Below are positions 26,525 to 36,618 of a stretch of 64,000 nucleotides of DNA, piece after piece. Where the stretch lies: positions 62,001-126,000 of the forward strand of contig WNZI01000004.1 in NCBI GenBank assembly GCA_009728235.1, given 5' to 3'. The translations under genes were made by a program, and so were the position numbers. Numbering within the stretch: position 1 is the stretch's first letter; every line of letters starts with the position of its first letter. Source of the stretch: Vibrio cholerae (lineage in GTDB: Bacteria; Actinomycetota; Actinomycetes; Actinomycetales; Micrococcaceae). The notes under the pieces are model-generated. The model was not told the DNA's origin and did no database searches. It was given only the letters and a program-made list of their open reading frames with translations.

Positions 26525-28167
26525 TGCAGACGGGTGGACGACGGACCGCCGGGCGGGAAGCAGCACAGGCCGTGGGGGAGGGCATCTCCGTCCACCGGGT
26601 GATGGGCACGGAGACGGAGTACGGCGTCATCGCTCCGGCGTTGCCGTCGGCCAACCCCACGCTCCTGTCCTCGCAGGTGGTCAACGCCTACGCCGCCACC
26701 CTCCGTGAAGGCCTCGGGAACCTCGCAGGAACCCGCTGGGACTACACCGACGAGACCCCGCTCACCGACGCCCGCGGGTTCCGGATGGATCGCGCCGGCG
26801 CTCACCCGAGCCAGCTGACCGACGAGCCGGTGGAGCTGACGGCCGAGCAGGTCGCGCTCGAGCGCGGCGAGCCCGCCGAGGCCGCAGTGCTCATGAACCT
26901 CGTCCTGAACAACGGCGCACGGCTCTACGTCGACCACGCCCACCCCGAGTACTCCTCTCCCGAGGTGACCAATCCGCTCGATGCCGTGCTGTGGGACAGG
27001 GCCGGTGATCACGTCGCGGTCACCGCGATGGAGCGCATCGGCAAGACCCCGGGCTTCTCTCCCGTGATCCTGTACAAGAACAACACCGACAACAAGAGCG
27101 TCTCCTACGGTTCCCACGAGAACTACCTGGTGCCCAGGAGCGTCCCGTTCTCGAAGCTCGCCGAGGGACTTCTTCCCTTCTTCGTCTCCCGTCAGGTCAT
27201 CTGCGGGGCGGGGCGCGTCGGGTTGGGTCCCCTGAACCAGGAGGCGGGCTTCCAGATCAGCCAGCGCGCCGACTTCTTCGAGAACGAGATCGGGCTCGAG
27301 ACCACCGTCCGCCGCCCCATCATCAACACGAGGGACGAACCGCACGCCGTTGCGGAGAAGTACCGTCGGCTGCATGTCATCATCGGTGACGCCAATCTGA
27401 ACGAGGTGTCCAACTACCTGAAGGTGGGCACGACCGCCCTGGTCCTCGCGCTCATCGAGCACGGCCGGGTGCCGGTGCCGACCCTCGAGGACCCCGTGGA
27501 GGCCCTGCGCGTCATCAGCCACGACCCGACCCTCACGGCTACGGTGCGCCTGACCGACGGCCGCAGCCTGACCGGGCTCGACCTGCAGGAGGTGTACTGC
27601 GCTGCGGTGCTCGACGCCCTGCCGTCCGACGCGGACGAACAGACCCGCGACGTCGTCCGCCGCTGGGAGGATCTCCTGGTGACGTTGCGCAGGGACCCCA
27701 TGGACGCGGCGCGCCAGGTGGACTGGATAGCCAAGCTGAAGGTGCTCGAGGCGTACCGGGCGAGGGACGGCCTCGCCTGGACCGATTCGCGACTCGCACT
27801 CGTCGATCTGCAGTACGCGGACCTCCGGCCGGACAAGGGGATCTACCAGCGCCTGGCACGGAGGGGAGACGTCGACCTCCTCGTCGAGCCCTGGGAGGTG
27901 GCGCAGGCCGCCGTCGAGCCTCCCCGCGACACGCGCGCCTACTTCCGTGGACGCTGCATCTCGGAGTTCCCCGCCGAGGTCGTCGGGGCGAGTTGGGACT
28001 CCCTGATCTTCGAGCTCCCGGGCGAGCGGCGCCTGCAGCGCGTCCAGACCCGCGAACCGCTCCGTGGCACCGCCGAGCTCACCGAGGAGTTGTTCGAGGT
28101 AGCAGCCGACGCCGAGGACTTCCTCGCCCGATTGTTGAGCGGCCCCGACCGCCGCGTGACACCATAG
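26524..28167 (+). CDS. dop: Depupylase/deamidase Dop
   Basis: Deamidates the C-terminal Gln of Pup to Glu and removes Pup from substrates; glutamine-synthetase-like fold. 547 residues from the ATG at 26524, which overlaps the mpa stop (TGATG). VMGTETEYGV near residue 29 is where many Dop proteins begin, so the first 20-odd residues may be an extension and a GTG near 26572 is an alternative start. NGARLYVDHAHPEYSSPE, with the Asp used as nucleophile, and NTRDEPHAV are Dop hallmarks that separate it from PafA. Confidence 0.94.
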   Translation: MQTGGRRTAGREAAQAVGEGISVHRVMGTETEYGVIAPALPSANPTLLSSQVVNAYAATLREGLGNLAGTRWDYTDETPLTDARGFRMDRAGAHPSQLTDEPVELTAEQVALERGEPAEAAVLMNLVLNNGARLYVDHAHPEYSSPEVTNPLDAVLWDRAGDHVAVTAMERIGKTPGFSPVILYKNNTDNKSVSYGSHENYLVPRSVPFSKLAEGLLPFFVSRQVICGAGRVGLGPLNQEAGFQISQRADFFENEIGLETTVRRPIINTRDEPHAVAEKYRRLHVIIGDANLNEVSNYLKVGTTALVLALIEHGRVPVPTLEDPVEALRVISHDPTLTATVRLTDGRSLTGLDLQEVYCAAVLDALPSDADEQTRDVVRRWEDLLVTLRRDPMDAARQVDWIAKLKVLEAYRARDGLAWTDSRLALVDLQYADLRPDKGIYQRLARRGDVDLLVEPWEVAQAAVEPPRDTRAYFRGRCISEFPAEVVGASWDSLIFELPGERRLQRVQTREPLRGTAELTEELFEVAADAEDFLARLLSGPDRRVTP

Positions 28168-28212
28168 AACCTGATCACCGACGTGATCACGACCACGGAA
28201 AGGGTGGCCATC

Positions 28213-28416
28213 ATGGCGACACAGGACCGCATCAGCACCAGCGGAACGTCCTCCCGGACGGAGGAGGACGTCCCCGACACCGCTCCAGCGGCTCCCGCGA
28301 CCCAGGACTCCGCCCAGACCCAGGGCGTCGATGACCTCCTCGACGAGATCGACGGCGTCCTCGAGTCCAATGCCGAGGAATTCGTGCGCGGCTTCGTGCA
28401 GAAGGGCGGCCAGTAG
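28213..28416 (+). CDS. pup: Prokaryotic ubiquitin-like protein Pup
   Basis: 67-residue intrinsically disordered tag for the proteasome. The C-terminal half (DDLLDEIDGVLESNAEEFV) is the helix that docks on Mpa; the end is FVQKGGQ, so the terminal Gln must be deamidated by Dop before PafA can attach it to lysines. The start at 28213 (MATQDRI) follows AAGGGTGG; an upstream in-frame codon at 28183 would add 10 unlikely residues. Stop and prcB start are 3 bp apart. Confidence 0.95.
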   Translation: MATQDRISTSGTSSRTEEDVPDTAPAAPATQDSAQTQGVDDLLDEIDGVLESNAEEFVRGFVQKGGQ

Positions 28417-28419
28417 CGG

Positions 28420-29247
28420 ATGCTCCCGGACGACGCAGCAGCAGCCGTTCCCCGGGCCGCTTCGGCGTCCTTCTCCGATTTCCTGGGCGCCCACCATCCC
28501 GGACTGCTGCCGTCGAACCGGACGCTCGGACCGATGACGGGCTCCGCCGATGCCTCACACCTCGCGCCGCACGCGACGACCATCGTCTCCCTGACCTACC
28601 TGGGCGGAGTCCTGATGGCCGGCGACCGCAGGGCGACGATGGGCAATGTGATCGCCAGCCGGCACATCGAGAAGGTGTTCCCGGCGGACCGGTACTCGGT
28701 TCTCGGGATCGCCGGGAGCGCGGGGATCGGGCTCGACCTGACGAGGCTCTTCCAGGTGGAACTCGAGCACTACGAGAAGATCGAGGCCACCATGATGAGC
28801 CTCGACGGAAAAGCCAACCGACTCGCCGCGATGGTCCGGCAGAACCTCCCGATGGCCATGCAGGGCCTCGCCGTCGTCCCCCTCTTCGCGGGCTTCGACA
28901 GGGACCGGCACGTGGGTCGGCTGTTCTCCTTCGACGTGACCGGCGGGCGCTACGAGGAGCACGAGCACCATTCGGTGGGTTCCGGCTCCGTCTTCGCGCG
29001 CGGCGCGCTGAAGAAACTCTGGAAGCCGCGCCTGGACGAGGAAACGGCGGTCCGGGTGGCGGTGGAAGCCCTCTACGACGCCGCCGACGACGACTCAGCG
29101 ACCGGGGGTCCCGATACGGTGCGCTCCCTGTGGCCGGTCGTCTACGTGGTGGACGCGACCGGCGCCCGCCGCATCCCCGAGCGTGACCTCGAGGCCGTTT
29201 CGCACGCCATCATCGACGCCCGCTCGGCCGCGGGCCGGGAGGCCTGA
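28420..29247 (+). CDS. prcB: 20S proteasome beta subunit PrcB
   Basis: Catalytic subunit of the 20S core. 275 residues with a propeptide of about 52 residues; the mature protein should begin at Thr 53 ([11 protein letters not shown]), followed by the active-site Asp in MAGDRRAT (Asp 69 region) and Lys in SRHIEKVF. The residue before the cleavage point is Ala (PHA/TTIV), where Gly is usual. Three bp behind pup, 3 bp ahead of prcA, so strictly co-translated. Confidence 0.95.
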   Translation: MLPDDAAAAVPRAASASFSDFLGAHHPGLLPSNRTLGPMTGSADASHLAPHATTIVSLTYLGGVLMAGDRRATMGNVIASRHIEKVFPADRYSVLGIAGSAGIGLDLTRLFQVELEHYEKIEATMMSLDGKANRLAAMVRQNLPMAMQGLAVVPLFAGFDRDRHVGRLFSFDVTGGRYEEHEHHSVGSGSVFARGALKKLWKPRLDEETAVRVAVEALYDAADDDSATGGPDTVRSLWPVVYVVDATGARRIPERDLEAVSHAIIDARSAAGREA

Positions 29248-29250
29248 ATC

Positions 29251-29994
29251 ATGACCCAGCAGTTCTACGTCTCGCCCGAACAGCTCATGAAGGACCGCGC
29301 CGACTTCGCCCGGAAGGGTATCGGCCGAGGGCGGTCCGTCGTGGTCCTGAGCTGCCGCGACGGCATAGCCCTCGTCGCGGAGAACCCGTCACCGTCCCTC
29401 CACAAGCTGGGGGAGATCTACGACCGCATCGCCTTCGCCGCCGTCGGGAAGTACAACGAGTTCGAGAGCCTGCGACAGGCCGGCGTGCGCTACGCCGACG
29501 TCCGCGGGTACTCCTACGCCCGTGAGGACGTCACCGCACGAGGCCTCGCGAGTGTCTATGCGCAGAGTCTCGGTGGGGTCTTCACCGCGGAGAGCAAGCC
29601 CTTCGAGGTGGAGCTGGTCGTCGCCGAGGTGGGGCGCTCGCAGGACGACGACCATCTGTACCGGTTGACCTTCGATGGTTCGATCGCGGACGAGCGAGGC
29701 TTCGTGGTGATGGGTGGTGCGGCCGACGCCGTCGTCGAGTCCCTCACGGGGCACTGGTCCGCGGATGCGAGCCTTCCCGAGGCGGTACGTGCCGCGGCAG
29801 CGGCGCTGGGGAACGATGGAGCCGCGGCCACTGTGCCCGGCGACGGCTCCGGGACCCCCATGCTCGACCCGTCCCTGCTCGAGGTCGCCTTCCTGGAACG
29901 CGACCCGGACACCCTGCGGGGGAGCCGTCGCGCGTTCAGGCGCATCGACGGGCCGGAACTCGAAGCCATGCTGCAGCACGAACAGGCCCCCTGA
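29251..29994 (+). CDS. prcA: 20S proteasome alpha subunit PrcA
   Basis: Structural outer-ring subunit that gates the 20S core and receives the C-terminus of Mpa. 247 residues: [24 protein letters not shown] is the gate and H0 helix, then the alpha-subunit core ([19 protein letters not shown]) and an acidic-basic tail. No catalytic Thr. Its stop overlaps the pafA start (TGATG). Confidence 0.95.
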   Translation: MTQQFYVSPEQLMKDRADFARKGIGRGRSVVVLSCRDGIALVAENPSPSLHKLGEIYDRIAFAAVGKYNEFESLRQAGVRYADVRGYSYAREDVTARGLASVYAQSLGGVFTAESKPFEVELVVAEVGRSQDDDHLYRLTFDGSIADERGFVVMGGAADAVVESLTGHWSADASLPEAVRAAAAALGNDGAAATVPGDGSGTPMLDPSLLEVAFLERDPDTLRGSRRAFRRIDGPELEAMLQHEQAP

Positions 29995-31355
29995 TGGACC
30001 GGCGCATCTTCGGGGTCGAGACCGAGTTCGGGATCTCCTACTCCGGACCGAATTCCCGCCCCCTGTCACCTGAGGAGGTGGCCCGGTACCTCTTCCGCAA
30101 GGTCGTGAGCTGGGGCAGGTCCTCGAACGTCTTCCTCACCAACGGGTCGCGGCTGTACCTCGACGTCGGATCCCATCCCGAGTACGCCACCGCGGAGTGC
30201 GACGACCTCGCTCAGCTCATCGCGCACGACCGCGCGGGAGAGCTGATCCTCGAGGACCTCGTCGCGGAGGCGCAGCGCAAACTCGGCCAGGAGGGCTACG
30301 ACGGCAGGATCTACCTGTTCAAGAACAACACCGACTCGGCGGGCAACTCCTACGGCAGCCACGAGAACTACCTGATCCCGCGCAAGCTCGAGTTCGCACG
30401 CCTCGCGGACATCCTCATCCCGTTCCTCGTGACGCGGCAGCTCCTCGTCGGCGCGGGCAAGGTCCTGAAGACCCAGACCGGCTCGCTCTACGCGTTCTCC
30501 CAGCGGGCCGATCACCTGTGGGAAGGCATCTCCTCGGCCACGACCCGATCCCGCCCCATCATCAACACGCGGGACGAACCCCATGCCGATGCCGAGCACT
30601 ACCGCCGGCTGCACGTCATCGCCGGCGACTCGAACATGTCCGAGACGACGACACTCCTGAAGGTCGGTTCGGTGGACCTCCTGCTGCGCATGGTGGAGGC
30701 CGGGGAGATGATGCGGGACTTCCGCCTCGAGAACCCCATCCGCAGTATCCGGGAGATCTCCCACGACCTGACCGGCCGCCAACCGCTCAAGCTGGCCAAC
30801 GGCAGGCACATGACGGCCTTGGAGATGCAGCGTGAGTATCTGGCCAGGGTGAGCGCCTTCGTGGAGCAGCACGGCGCGCACAACGATCACGTCCCTGCGA
30901 TCCTGGACCTGTGGGAACGGGTGCTCGATGCCGTGGAGACGGGGGACACGGGGCGCATCGACACCGAGGTGGACTGGGCGATCAAGAAGAAGCTCATCGA
31001 CCGCTACCTGAAACGCTCGGGGGAGAGCCTCGACTCGGCCAAGGCCGCCCAGCTCGACCTGACCTACCACGACATCTCACGCACACGGGGTCTGTTCTTC
31101 CTCCTGCAGGCGCGGGGCGAGGCGGCCCGCGTCGTCGACGAGACTGCAGTGAAGGAAGCCGTGGACCTGCCGCCCCAGACGACGCGCGCACGCCTCCGGG
31201 GAGAATTCGTCCGACGGGCCAAGGAGGCGAACCGGGACTACACCGTGGACTGGGTGCACCTCAAGCTCAATGACCGCGCCCAGCAGACCATCCTCTGCAA
31301 GGATCCCTTCACCTCGGTGGACGAGCGCGTCGAAGCACTCCTGCAACAGCTGTGA
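29994..31355 (+). CDS. pafA: Pup-protein ligase PafA
   Basis: Activates the C-terminal Glu of Pup with ATP and forms an isopeptide bond to substrate lysines. 453 residues, homologous to Dop and glutamine synthetase: [13 protein letters not shown] at the start, [17 protein letters not shown] (with the catalytic Asp), [10 protein letters not shown] and [15 protein letters not shown]. Last gene of the coupled proteasome operon; no hairpin seen after it. Confidence 0.96.
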   Translation: MDRRIFGVETEFGISYSGPNSRPLSPEEVARYLFRKVVSWGRSSNVFLTNGSRLYLDVGSHPEYATAECDDLAQLIAHDRAGELILEDLVAEAQRKLGQEGYDGRIYLFKNNTDSAGNSYGSHENYLIPRKLEFARLADILIPFLVTRQLLVGAGKVLKTQTGSLYAFSQRADHLWEGISSATTRSRPIINTRDEPHADAEHYRRLHVIAGDSNMSETTTLLKVGSVDLLLRMVEAGEMMRDFRLENPIRSIREISHDLTGRQPLKLANGRHMTALEMQREYLARVSAFVEQHGAHNDHVPAILDLWERVLDAVETGDTGRIDTEVDWAIKKKLIDRYLKRSGESLDSAKAAQLDLTYHDISRTRGLFFLLQARGEAARVVDETAVKEAVDLPPQTTRARLRGEFVRRAKEANRDYTVDWVHLKLNDRAQQTILCKDPFTSVDERVEALLQQL

Positions 31356-31497
31356 GGAGCATCGGCAGTATGACGCACGCGCCCTGCCGTGGCCTGCCCG
31401 CCGTCAGGAGAAACGTCGTATCCGCAGACGTTAGGCTTGTCAGGGCCCTTGGTCCTACGGGGCAGCCTGGACTGATCACCAACCTGAAAGTAGTTCT

Positions 31498-32460
31498 GTG
31501 CGAAAAGTACTAGCAATTCTCCTCCCGCTGCTGCTGATGCTGACAGCCTGCGGTGGCCCGACGACGGACGATTTCTCCGGCGACTCGTCGGGGAACTCAG
31601 CAGGTTCCTCCGAGGTCTTCGACACGGTGACCGTCAGCGGCGGATCGGACGAGGAAGCACCGACCGTCGAGTTCGAGTCGCCGCTGGAGGTCACGGGCGT
31701 TGCCGCCAAGACCGTTACGGAGGGCGAAGGCGATGAGATCGAGGACGGGCAGGAGATCCGCTACCAGCTCGTGGCACTGAACGCCGAGGACGGCGAGGTC
31801 CTGGGCGACACCTACAGCCAGGGCGACCCCCAGATCCTGCCGGTGGACAGCACCCTCAAGGAGCAGGACGCCGAACTGTACGAGGTCCTCGTCGGAACGA
31901 AGGTCGGCTCGCAGGTCGCCTACACCCGCCCCTCCCCGGAGCCCACGGAAGGCCAGCCGGCCGTACCCGAGCAGGTCATCGTCCTGAAGGTCATCTCGGC
32001 CGAGCAGCCTCCCCCGGAGCCGGAGGTCCTCTCACCCGAGGACGTCCAGAAGCTCGACGACGAGGGGCAGCTCCCCACCTTCACGTTCGCCGACAACGGC
32101 GCACCCGAGGTCACGATCCCGGAGAACGACCCCTCGAGCGACCTCGTGGTCAAGGTGCTCAAGGAGGGTGACGGCGAAGTGGTCACTGAGTCGGATACCA
32201 TCACGGCCGACTACAGCGGCTGGCGCTGGGACGACGGCGAGCAGTTCGACTCGAGTTTCGAACGCGGCGAGCCGGCCGAGTTCCCGCTGACCGGCGTCAT
32301 CGAAGGCTGGACCAAGGGGCTCAGCGGTCAGAAGGTCGGCTCACAGGTCCTGCTGGTCATCCCCGCGCCCTGGGGCTACGGGGACCCGGCTCCCGAGGGA
32401 CGCCCCTCCGGCACCCTCGTGTTCTTCGTGGAGATCACCGCCAAGGCTGCCGCCCAGTAG
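31498..32460 (+). CDS. FKBP-type peptidyl-prolyl isomerase lipoprotein
   Basis: Secreted, lipid-anchored prolyl isomerase, 320 residues. The signal peptide ends in the lipobox LTAC (Cys near residue 18). Two FKBP-like modules follow: a degenerate one at about 75-165 and a C-terminal one at about 225-318 with ADYSGWRWDDGEQFDSSF, GVIEGWTKGL and PAPWGYGDPAPEG. The Ser/Gly/Asp-rich linker after the Cys is typical of lipoproteins. GTG start; TAGGCT at 31432-31437 gives a 54-base leader. Followed after 48 bp by a cytoplasmic FKBP. Confidence 0.9.
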   Translation: MRKVLAILLPLLLMLTACGGPTTDDFSGDSSGNSAGSSEVFDTVTVSGGSDEEAPTVEFESPLEVTGVAAKTVTEGEGDEIEDGQEIRYQLVALNAEDGEVLGDTYSQGDPQILPVDSTLKEQDAELYEVLVGTKVGSQVAYTRPSPEPTEGQPAVPEQVIVLKVISAEQPPPEPEVLSPEDVQKLDDEGQLPTFTFADNGAPEVTIPENDPSSDLVVKVLKEGDGEVVTESDTITADYSGWRWDDGEQFDSSFERGEPAEFPLTGVIEGWTKGLSGQKVGSQVLLVIPAPWGYGDPAPEGRPSGTLVFFVEITAKAAAQ

Positions 32461-32508
32461 CACCAGCACGTCCAGCACGTCCAGCACCCAATCACCAGAG
32501 GAGAATCC

Positions 32509-32904
32509 ATGTCCTTCGGACAGCGCAGCTTCGACCGGCAGAAGCCCGAGATCGACTTTCCCGCCCACGAGGTCCCCACCGACCTCGTCGTCGAGGACCT
32601 CATCGAGGGAACCGGTGACGAGGCGACACCCGGCAAGACCGTCTCGACCCACTACGTCGGGGTGGCGTTCTCCACCGGGGAGGAGTTCGACGCCTCGTGG
32701 AACCGCGGCAGCCCGCTCGACTTCAAGGTGGGGATCGGTCAGGTCATCCAGGGCTGGGACCAGGGCCTGCTCGGCATGAAGGTGGGCGGACGCCGCCGCC
32801 TCGAGATCCCATCGCACCTCGCCTACGGTGCCAGCGGCGCCGGATCGGCCATCGGCCCGAACGAAGCGCTGATCTTCGTGGTGGACCTGCTCGGCGTCCG
32901 CTAG
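32509..32904 (+). CDS. FKBP-type peptidyl-prolyl isomerase
   Basis: Single-domain cytoplasmic FKBP, 131 residues, with HYVGVAFSTGEEFDASW, GQVIQGWDQGLLGMKVGG and IPSHLAYG, which hold the usual aromatic active-site residues. AGAGGAG precedes the ATG. It sits directly after the lipoprotein FKBP, suggesting a shared transcript with one isomerase on each side of the membrane. A hairpin without U-run follows. Confidence 0.93.
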   Translation: MSFGQRSFDRQKPEIDFPAHEVPTDLVVEDLIEGTGDEATPGKTVSTHYVGVAFSTGEEFDASWNRGSPLDFKVGIGQVIQGWDQGLLGMKVGGRRRLEIPSHLAYGASGAGSAIGPNEALIFVVDLLGVR

Positions 32905-32943
32905 AACCGGCGCGCACGGAGGTCAGCCGACGCACGCGGTCGG

Positions 32944-32982
32944 GGAGGGACGCAGGTCTGCGACGACAGCCTGCGTCCCTCC
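32944..32982 (+). terminator. Hairpin between the FKBP gene and pafBC
   Basis: GGAGGGACGCAGG-type arm (32944-32956) pairs with 32970-32982 over 13 bp around a 13-base loop, 40 bp after the FKBP stop and just before the pafBC -10 box. No U-run. Confidence 0.65.
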
Positions 32983-33012
32983 TGCCGCTTCCGTGACGGT
33001 AGGGTTTTGACC

Positions 33013-35001
33013 GTGTCCGCTAAACGTACCGAACGCCTCCTCACCCTCGTGATCATGCTCCTGTCGAGCCGACGCGGGTTCACCAAGGAGGAACTGTTCG
33101 ACGGAATCGACCTGTACCGCGAGGCCACCTCCGTCGCTGCACGGGAGAAGCTCTTCGACCGCGACAAGGCGGCGCTGCGCGAGCAGGGGATCCCGCTCGA
33201 GTCGTTCAGCGAGGACACCCTGTTCGACAACGACAACACGGTGCAGCGGTACAGGATCAACGCGGAGGACTACCGGCTCGGCGGGGTGACCTTCCAGCCC
33301 GAGGAGTACGCCGTCCTGAATCTCGCAGCAGGCGTCTGGGACCAGGGCTCCCTCGACGCGGCCGCATCACGCGCGCTGAGGAAGCTCAGCTCCCGCAGCA
33401 CCGACGGCGCCGTCGAACTCACCCCCCTCATCCAGCCGCGGATCACCACCGACGCACCCTACTGGGACACCATCTGGCACGCCCTCACGTCCCGCACCCC
33501 GGTCCGCTTCCCCTATCGGGCGGCCAGCACCGGACGCGAGGAGGTGCGCACGATCCACCCCTGGGGAATGGGAGCGCGCTTCGGCCACTGGTACGTCGTC
33601 GGATTCGACACCACGCGGAACGCCGAACGGTTCTTCCGCCTCTCACGCATGACGGGCGAACCCGTCCTCCTCCCGGGTTCCTTCGAGGTGCCCGAGAGCT
33701 TCGACATGAACCGTACCCTGTCCTCCCTCTCGCGCAGCGAGCCGGACCGGACCGCGGTCGTCGCCGCTCGGCCCGGCTCCTGCCAGGTCCTCCGCGTCCG
33801 CAAGAACGCCGAGGTGCTGCAGACGGGGGAGGAGTGGGACATCCTGCGTGTGCCCTACGCGGCGTCGAGCCCCATGGCGGCGACCGTGGCGGGACTGGGC
33901 ACCAATGCCAGGGTGGAGGAGCCGCGGGAACTGGCCGACGAGGTGGTGCGGTTGCTGGAGGGTGCCTACGACGCCGCGATCGCTGCCCCCAGGGACCTCG
34001 AGATCACCGGCGGGAGCCGCCCCGCCCCGCGACGGAAGTCCTCCTCCCAGGACCACCTGCTCCGTCTCCTCGACCTGGTCCCGTACCTCCTGGCCCATCC
34101 CGGGGCCGAACTGGGCGAGACCGCCCAGCGGTTCGATGTCACCCCGAGCCAGCTGACGAAGGACCTCGACCTGCTCTTCGTCAGCGGACCGCGTCACTAC
34201 CCGGACGGTCTCATGGACGTGAACATCGAGGACGGCCGGATCTATCTGACGAACGCCCACGACCTGGCCGAGCCCGTGAAGCTGAGCATGGACGAGGCCT
34301 GTTCGCTGATCGTGGGTCTGCAGGCGCTCCGCGAACTGCCCGGCATGCGGGACAACGAGGCCATCGTGAGTGCCCAGACGAAGCTGACGGCAGCCGCGGG
34401 TGATGCTGCCAGGATCGGGTCGGCCGTGGCGACCAAGCTCACCGAGGACGACATCGATCCGACGCTCGAGGTGCTGCAGGCCGCCCTGCAATCCGGTGTC
34501 AGGGTCGAGGTGGACTACTTCGTGCCCACGCGCGACGAGATCACGCACCGCGTCCTGGAACCGATCCGCATCTTCCTGCACCAGGACACCTGGTACCTCG
34601 AGGCCTGGAGCGTCGATTCGGACGGCCTCCGGAACTTCCGCCTGGACCGCATCCAGAGCGCCACGCTGACGCGGGAGCAGGCGACGGCGAACGTCGACGA
34701 GGAAGCGCTGGCGCGAGGCCGCAAAGCTGCGTCCCCCTACCGCTCCGCAGACACCGACCACGCCGTCACGCTCCTGCTCGAACCCCGAGCGCGCTGGATA
34801 GCTGCGCAGTACAACGCGGACGCCGTGGAGGAGCTCGGCGACGACCGCTTGGTGGCACGCCTGAGGGTCGCCTCCGATGCGTGGATCCCGGGTCTCGTCG
34901 CGGGTCTCGGCGGGTCCGCCGCCGTCGTCGCTCCGGAGTCCCTCCGGGAGGAGACCGTGCGCTGGCTGGAAGCAGCCCGTTCCCACCAACCGTTGTCCTA
35001 G
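33013..35001 (+). CDS. pafBC: PafBC: fused WYL-domain transcriptional regulator
   Basis: Single 662-residue chain carrying both PafB (about 1-325) and PafC (about 340-662), each with an N-terminal winged helix (KRTERLLTLVIMLLSSRRGF and LLRLLDLVPYLLAHPGAEL) and a WYL domain (PYRAASTGREEV...WGMGARFGHWYVVG; HQDTWYLEAW). In mycobacteria PafB and PafC are separate, form a heterodimer and activate the LexA-independent DNA-damage response. The GTG at 33013 is chosen because TAGGGT (33000-33005) ends 7 bases before it, giving a leaderless mRNA; a TTG two codons earlier is the alternative. Confidence 0.92.
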   Translation: MSAKRTERLLTLVIMLLSSRRGFTKEELFDGIDLYREATSVAAREKLFDRDKAALREQGIPLESFSEDTLFDNDNTVQRYRINAEDYRLGGVTFQPEEYAVLNLAAGVWDQGSLDAAASRALRKLSSRSTDGAVELTPLIQPRITTDAPYWDTIWHALTSRTPVRFPYRAASTGREEVRTIHPWGMGARFGHWYVVGFDTTRNAERFFRLSRMTGEPVLLPGSFEVPESFDMNRTLSSLSRSEPDRTAVVAARPGSCQVLRVRKNAEVLQTGEEWDILRVPYAASSPMAATVAGLGTNARVEEPRELADEVVRLLEGAYDAAIAAPRDLEITGGSRPAPRRKSSSQDHLLRLLDLVPYLLAHPGAELGETAQRFDVTPSQLTKDLDLLFVSGPRHYPDGLMDVNIEDGRIYLTNAHDLAEPVKLSMDEACSLIVGLQALRELPGMRDNEAIVSAQTKLTAAAGDAARIGSAVATKLTEDDIDPTLEVLQAALQSGVRVEVDYFVPTRDEITHRVLEPIRIFLHQDTWYLEAWSVDSDGLRNFRLDRIQSATLTREQATANVDEEALARGRKAASPYRSADTDHAVTLLLEPRARWIAAQYNADAVEELGDDRLVARLRVASDAWIPGLVAGLGGSAAVVAPESLREETVRWLEAARSHQPLS

Positions 35002-35010
35002 ACTTACCCC

Positions 35011-35361
35011 ATGCTCTGGTGGATGTGGATCGTTCTGTGGGTCGCTGTGATCGCCGTCAGCGTGATCTTCCTCGGCGTCGTCGGATTCCGTGTCTTCCGG
35101 CGGATCATGCGAACTCTGAGTGAATTCGGGGAAGCGATGGACCGCTTCGACATGAACACCCCCGACGACGGCGGCGCACCGGTGCGCGCCGCAGCACTCC
35201 CGGGAATCCCCGTCCCCGCCGTGTTCTCGGCACCCGAGGAGGTCGGTCAGGCTCGCGAGCTGGCCAGGATCAGGCGCAGCGACGACCGACGCAGCAGGCG
35301 GGTACGCAAGCGCGTGGACCGCGGACAGCCTCAGCTCCTGCGGGACATGCCCCACCTGTGA
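35011..35361 (+). CDS. Small single-pass membrane protein of unknown function
   Basis: 116 residues. One strongly hydrophobic helix at about 2-28 (MWIVLWVAVIAVSVIFLG), then a cytoplasmic tail with a Pro/Ala linker and a basic helix (RRSDDRRSRRVRKRVDRG). No family recognised. It lies between pafBC and tatA, where actinobacteria often have such a protein. TAGACT (34999-35004) ends 6 bases before the ATG. Confidence 0.7.
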   Translation: MLWWMWIVLWVAVIAVSVIFLGVVGFRVFRRIMRTLSEFGEAMDRFDMNTPDDGGAPVRAAALPGIPVPAVFSAPEEVGQARELARIRRSDDRRSRRVRKRVDRGQPQLLRDMPHL

Positions 35362-35398
35362 CCTAAACTGGGATCGGGATCAACGAGAGGAATTGGGC

Positions 35399-35764
35399 AT
35401 GAGGCTCGAAGGCTGGCACATCGTCATCATCATCGTTCTTGCGATCGTTCTGTTCGGCGCGCCGAAGCTGCCCGGTCTGGCACGCAGCGTCGGTCAGTCG
35501 CTGCGGATCTTCAAGTCCGAGGTGAAGCAGATGAAGGACGAGAACAACACCCCTGATGCCGGGACGGATCCGGTGGAAGGCCGTGTGGTCAGCGATGCTG
35601 CCCCCCAGACCTATGCCCCTACGTACCAGGCCCCCGTCCAGCCCCAGCAGACCGGTCAGGGCCAGGGATTCCAGGAACCGCATCGCCAGGGCGACGGCGC
35701 GGCTGACGGATCGGGCCAGGCGGGCCCGCCCCAGCAGAGCGGCACCTCCCGCACCAACCTCTGA
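35399..35764 (+). CDS. tatA: Sec-independent translocase subunit TatA
   Basis: Pore-forming subunit of the twin-arginine export system, 121 residues. Short N-terminal membrane helix (EGWHIVIIIVLAIVLFG), the FGAPKLP hinge, amphipathic helix (LARSVGQSLRIFKSEVKQMK) and a disordered Pro/Gln-rich tail. ATG at 35399 is chosen because GAGAGG lies 8 bases upstream; TAAACT near 35364 is the likely -10 box. tatC follows after 14 bp. Confidence 0.94.
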   Translation: MRLEGWHIVIIIVLAIVLFGAPKLPGLARSVGQSLRIFKSEVKQMKDENNTPDAGTDPVEGRVVSDAAPQTYAPTYQAPVQPQQTGQGQGFQEPHRQGDGAADGSGQAGPPQQSGTSRTNL

Positions 35765-35778
35765 GCCGGACCCAGCCG

Positions 35779-36618
35779 GTGTCCGCCGAGAACGCCCGTG
35801 CGCGCGGGAGGAAAGCCAACCCGGAAGGGCGGATGGCTCTCAAGGAGCATCTGCGCGAGGCACGCAACCGTCTCTTCAAGGCAGCGATCGCCGTGCTCGT
35901 CGGCACCGTGGCCGGCTTCTTCCTGTACGACCCCGTGCTCCGGGCACTCGGCGAGCCGATCGTGGCGATCAACGAGCAGGAGGGCCGCCAGGCTGCTCTG
36001 AACTTCGACACCGCTGCGTCGCCGTTCGACCTCCTGATCCAAATGTCGATCTTCCTCGGGGTGGTCCTGTCGAGTCCCGTATGGCTCTATCAGCTGTGGG
36101 CCTTCATCACTCCCGGGCTCAAGTCGAAGGAGCGGCGGATCGCGTTGGCCTTCATCGCCGTCGCCGTGCCGCTGTTCCTGGCCGGTATCGCGCTGGCATG
36201 GCTGATCCTCCCGAATGCCGTCCGCGTGCTGACCGACTTCACGCCCGAGGACTTCTCCAACCTCATCAGTGTCTCGGTGTACTTCACCTTCGTCCTGCGC
36301 CTCATGCTGGCGTTCGGCATCGCGTTCCTGTTGCCCGTCGTCCTGGTGGGACTGAACATGGTCGGCCTGGTCTCGGGCAGGCAGATCCTCAAGGCGTGGC
36401 GCATCACGGTTTTCCTCGTCTGCCTGTTCGCGGCCATGGCTGCCCCGGGCGGCGACGCGCTGAGCATGTTCTATCTCGCGGTACCGCTGCTGCTGCTCTT
36501 CTTCGTCGCCATCGGTCTGTGCCTGCTCAACGACAAGCGGCGGGCCCGTCGTAACGCCGCCCGCGAAGCCGCTGTCGAGTCGACCGCCGACACCGCGTCG
36601 TCCCTCGACTCCATCTGA
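35779..36618 (+). CDS. tatC: Sec-independent translocase subunit TatC
   Basis: Receptor for twin-arginine signal peptides, six membrane helices, 279 residues. The cytoplasmic N-terminal KEHLREARNRLFKA carries the conserved Glu and Arg; FITPGLKSKERR and the polar-flanked helices follow the family pattern. GTG start 14 bp after tatA. No tatB is present here; in actinobacteria it is usually encoded elsewhere. Confidence 0.95.
   Translation: MSAENARARGRKANPEGRMALKEHLREARNRLFKAAIAVLVGTVAGFFLYDPVLRALGEPIVAINEQEGRQAALNFDTAASPFDLLIQMSIFLGVVLSSPVWLYQLWAFITPGLKSKERRIALAFIAVAVPLFLAGIALAWLILPNAVRVLTDFTPEDFSNLISVSVYFTFVLRLMLAFGIAFLLPVVLVGLNMVGLVSGRQILKAWRITVFLVCLFAAMAAPGGDALSMFYLAVPLLLLFFVAIGLCLLNDKRRARRNAAREAAVESTADTASSLDSI

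Noticed and set aside
32461-32490. Short tandem repeat of CAGCACGTC between the FKBP genes
   Set aside because: Only about three imperfect units; no CRISPR-like spacing and no evident function.
35399-36618. A missing tatB beside tatA and tatC
   Set aside because: Actinobacteria usually encode tatB elsewhere; its absence here is normal.
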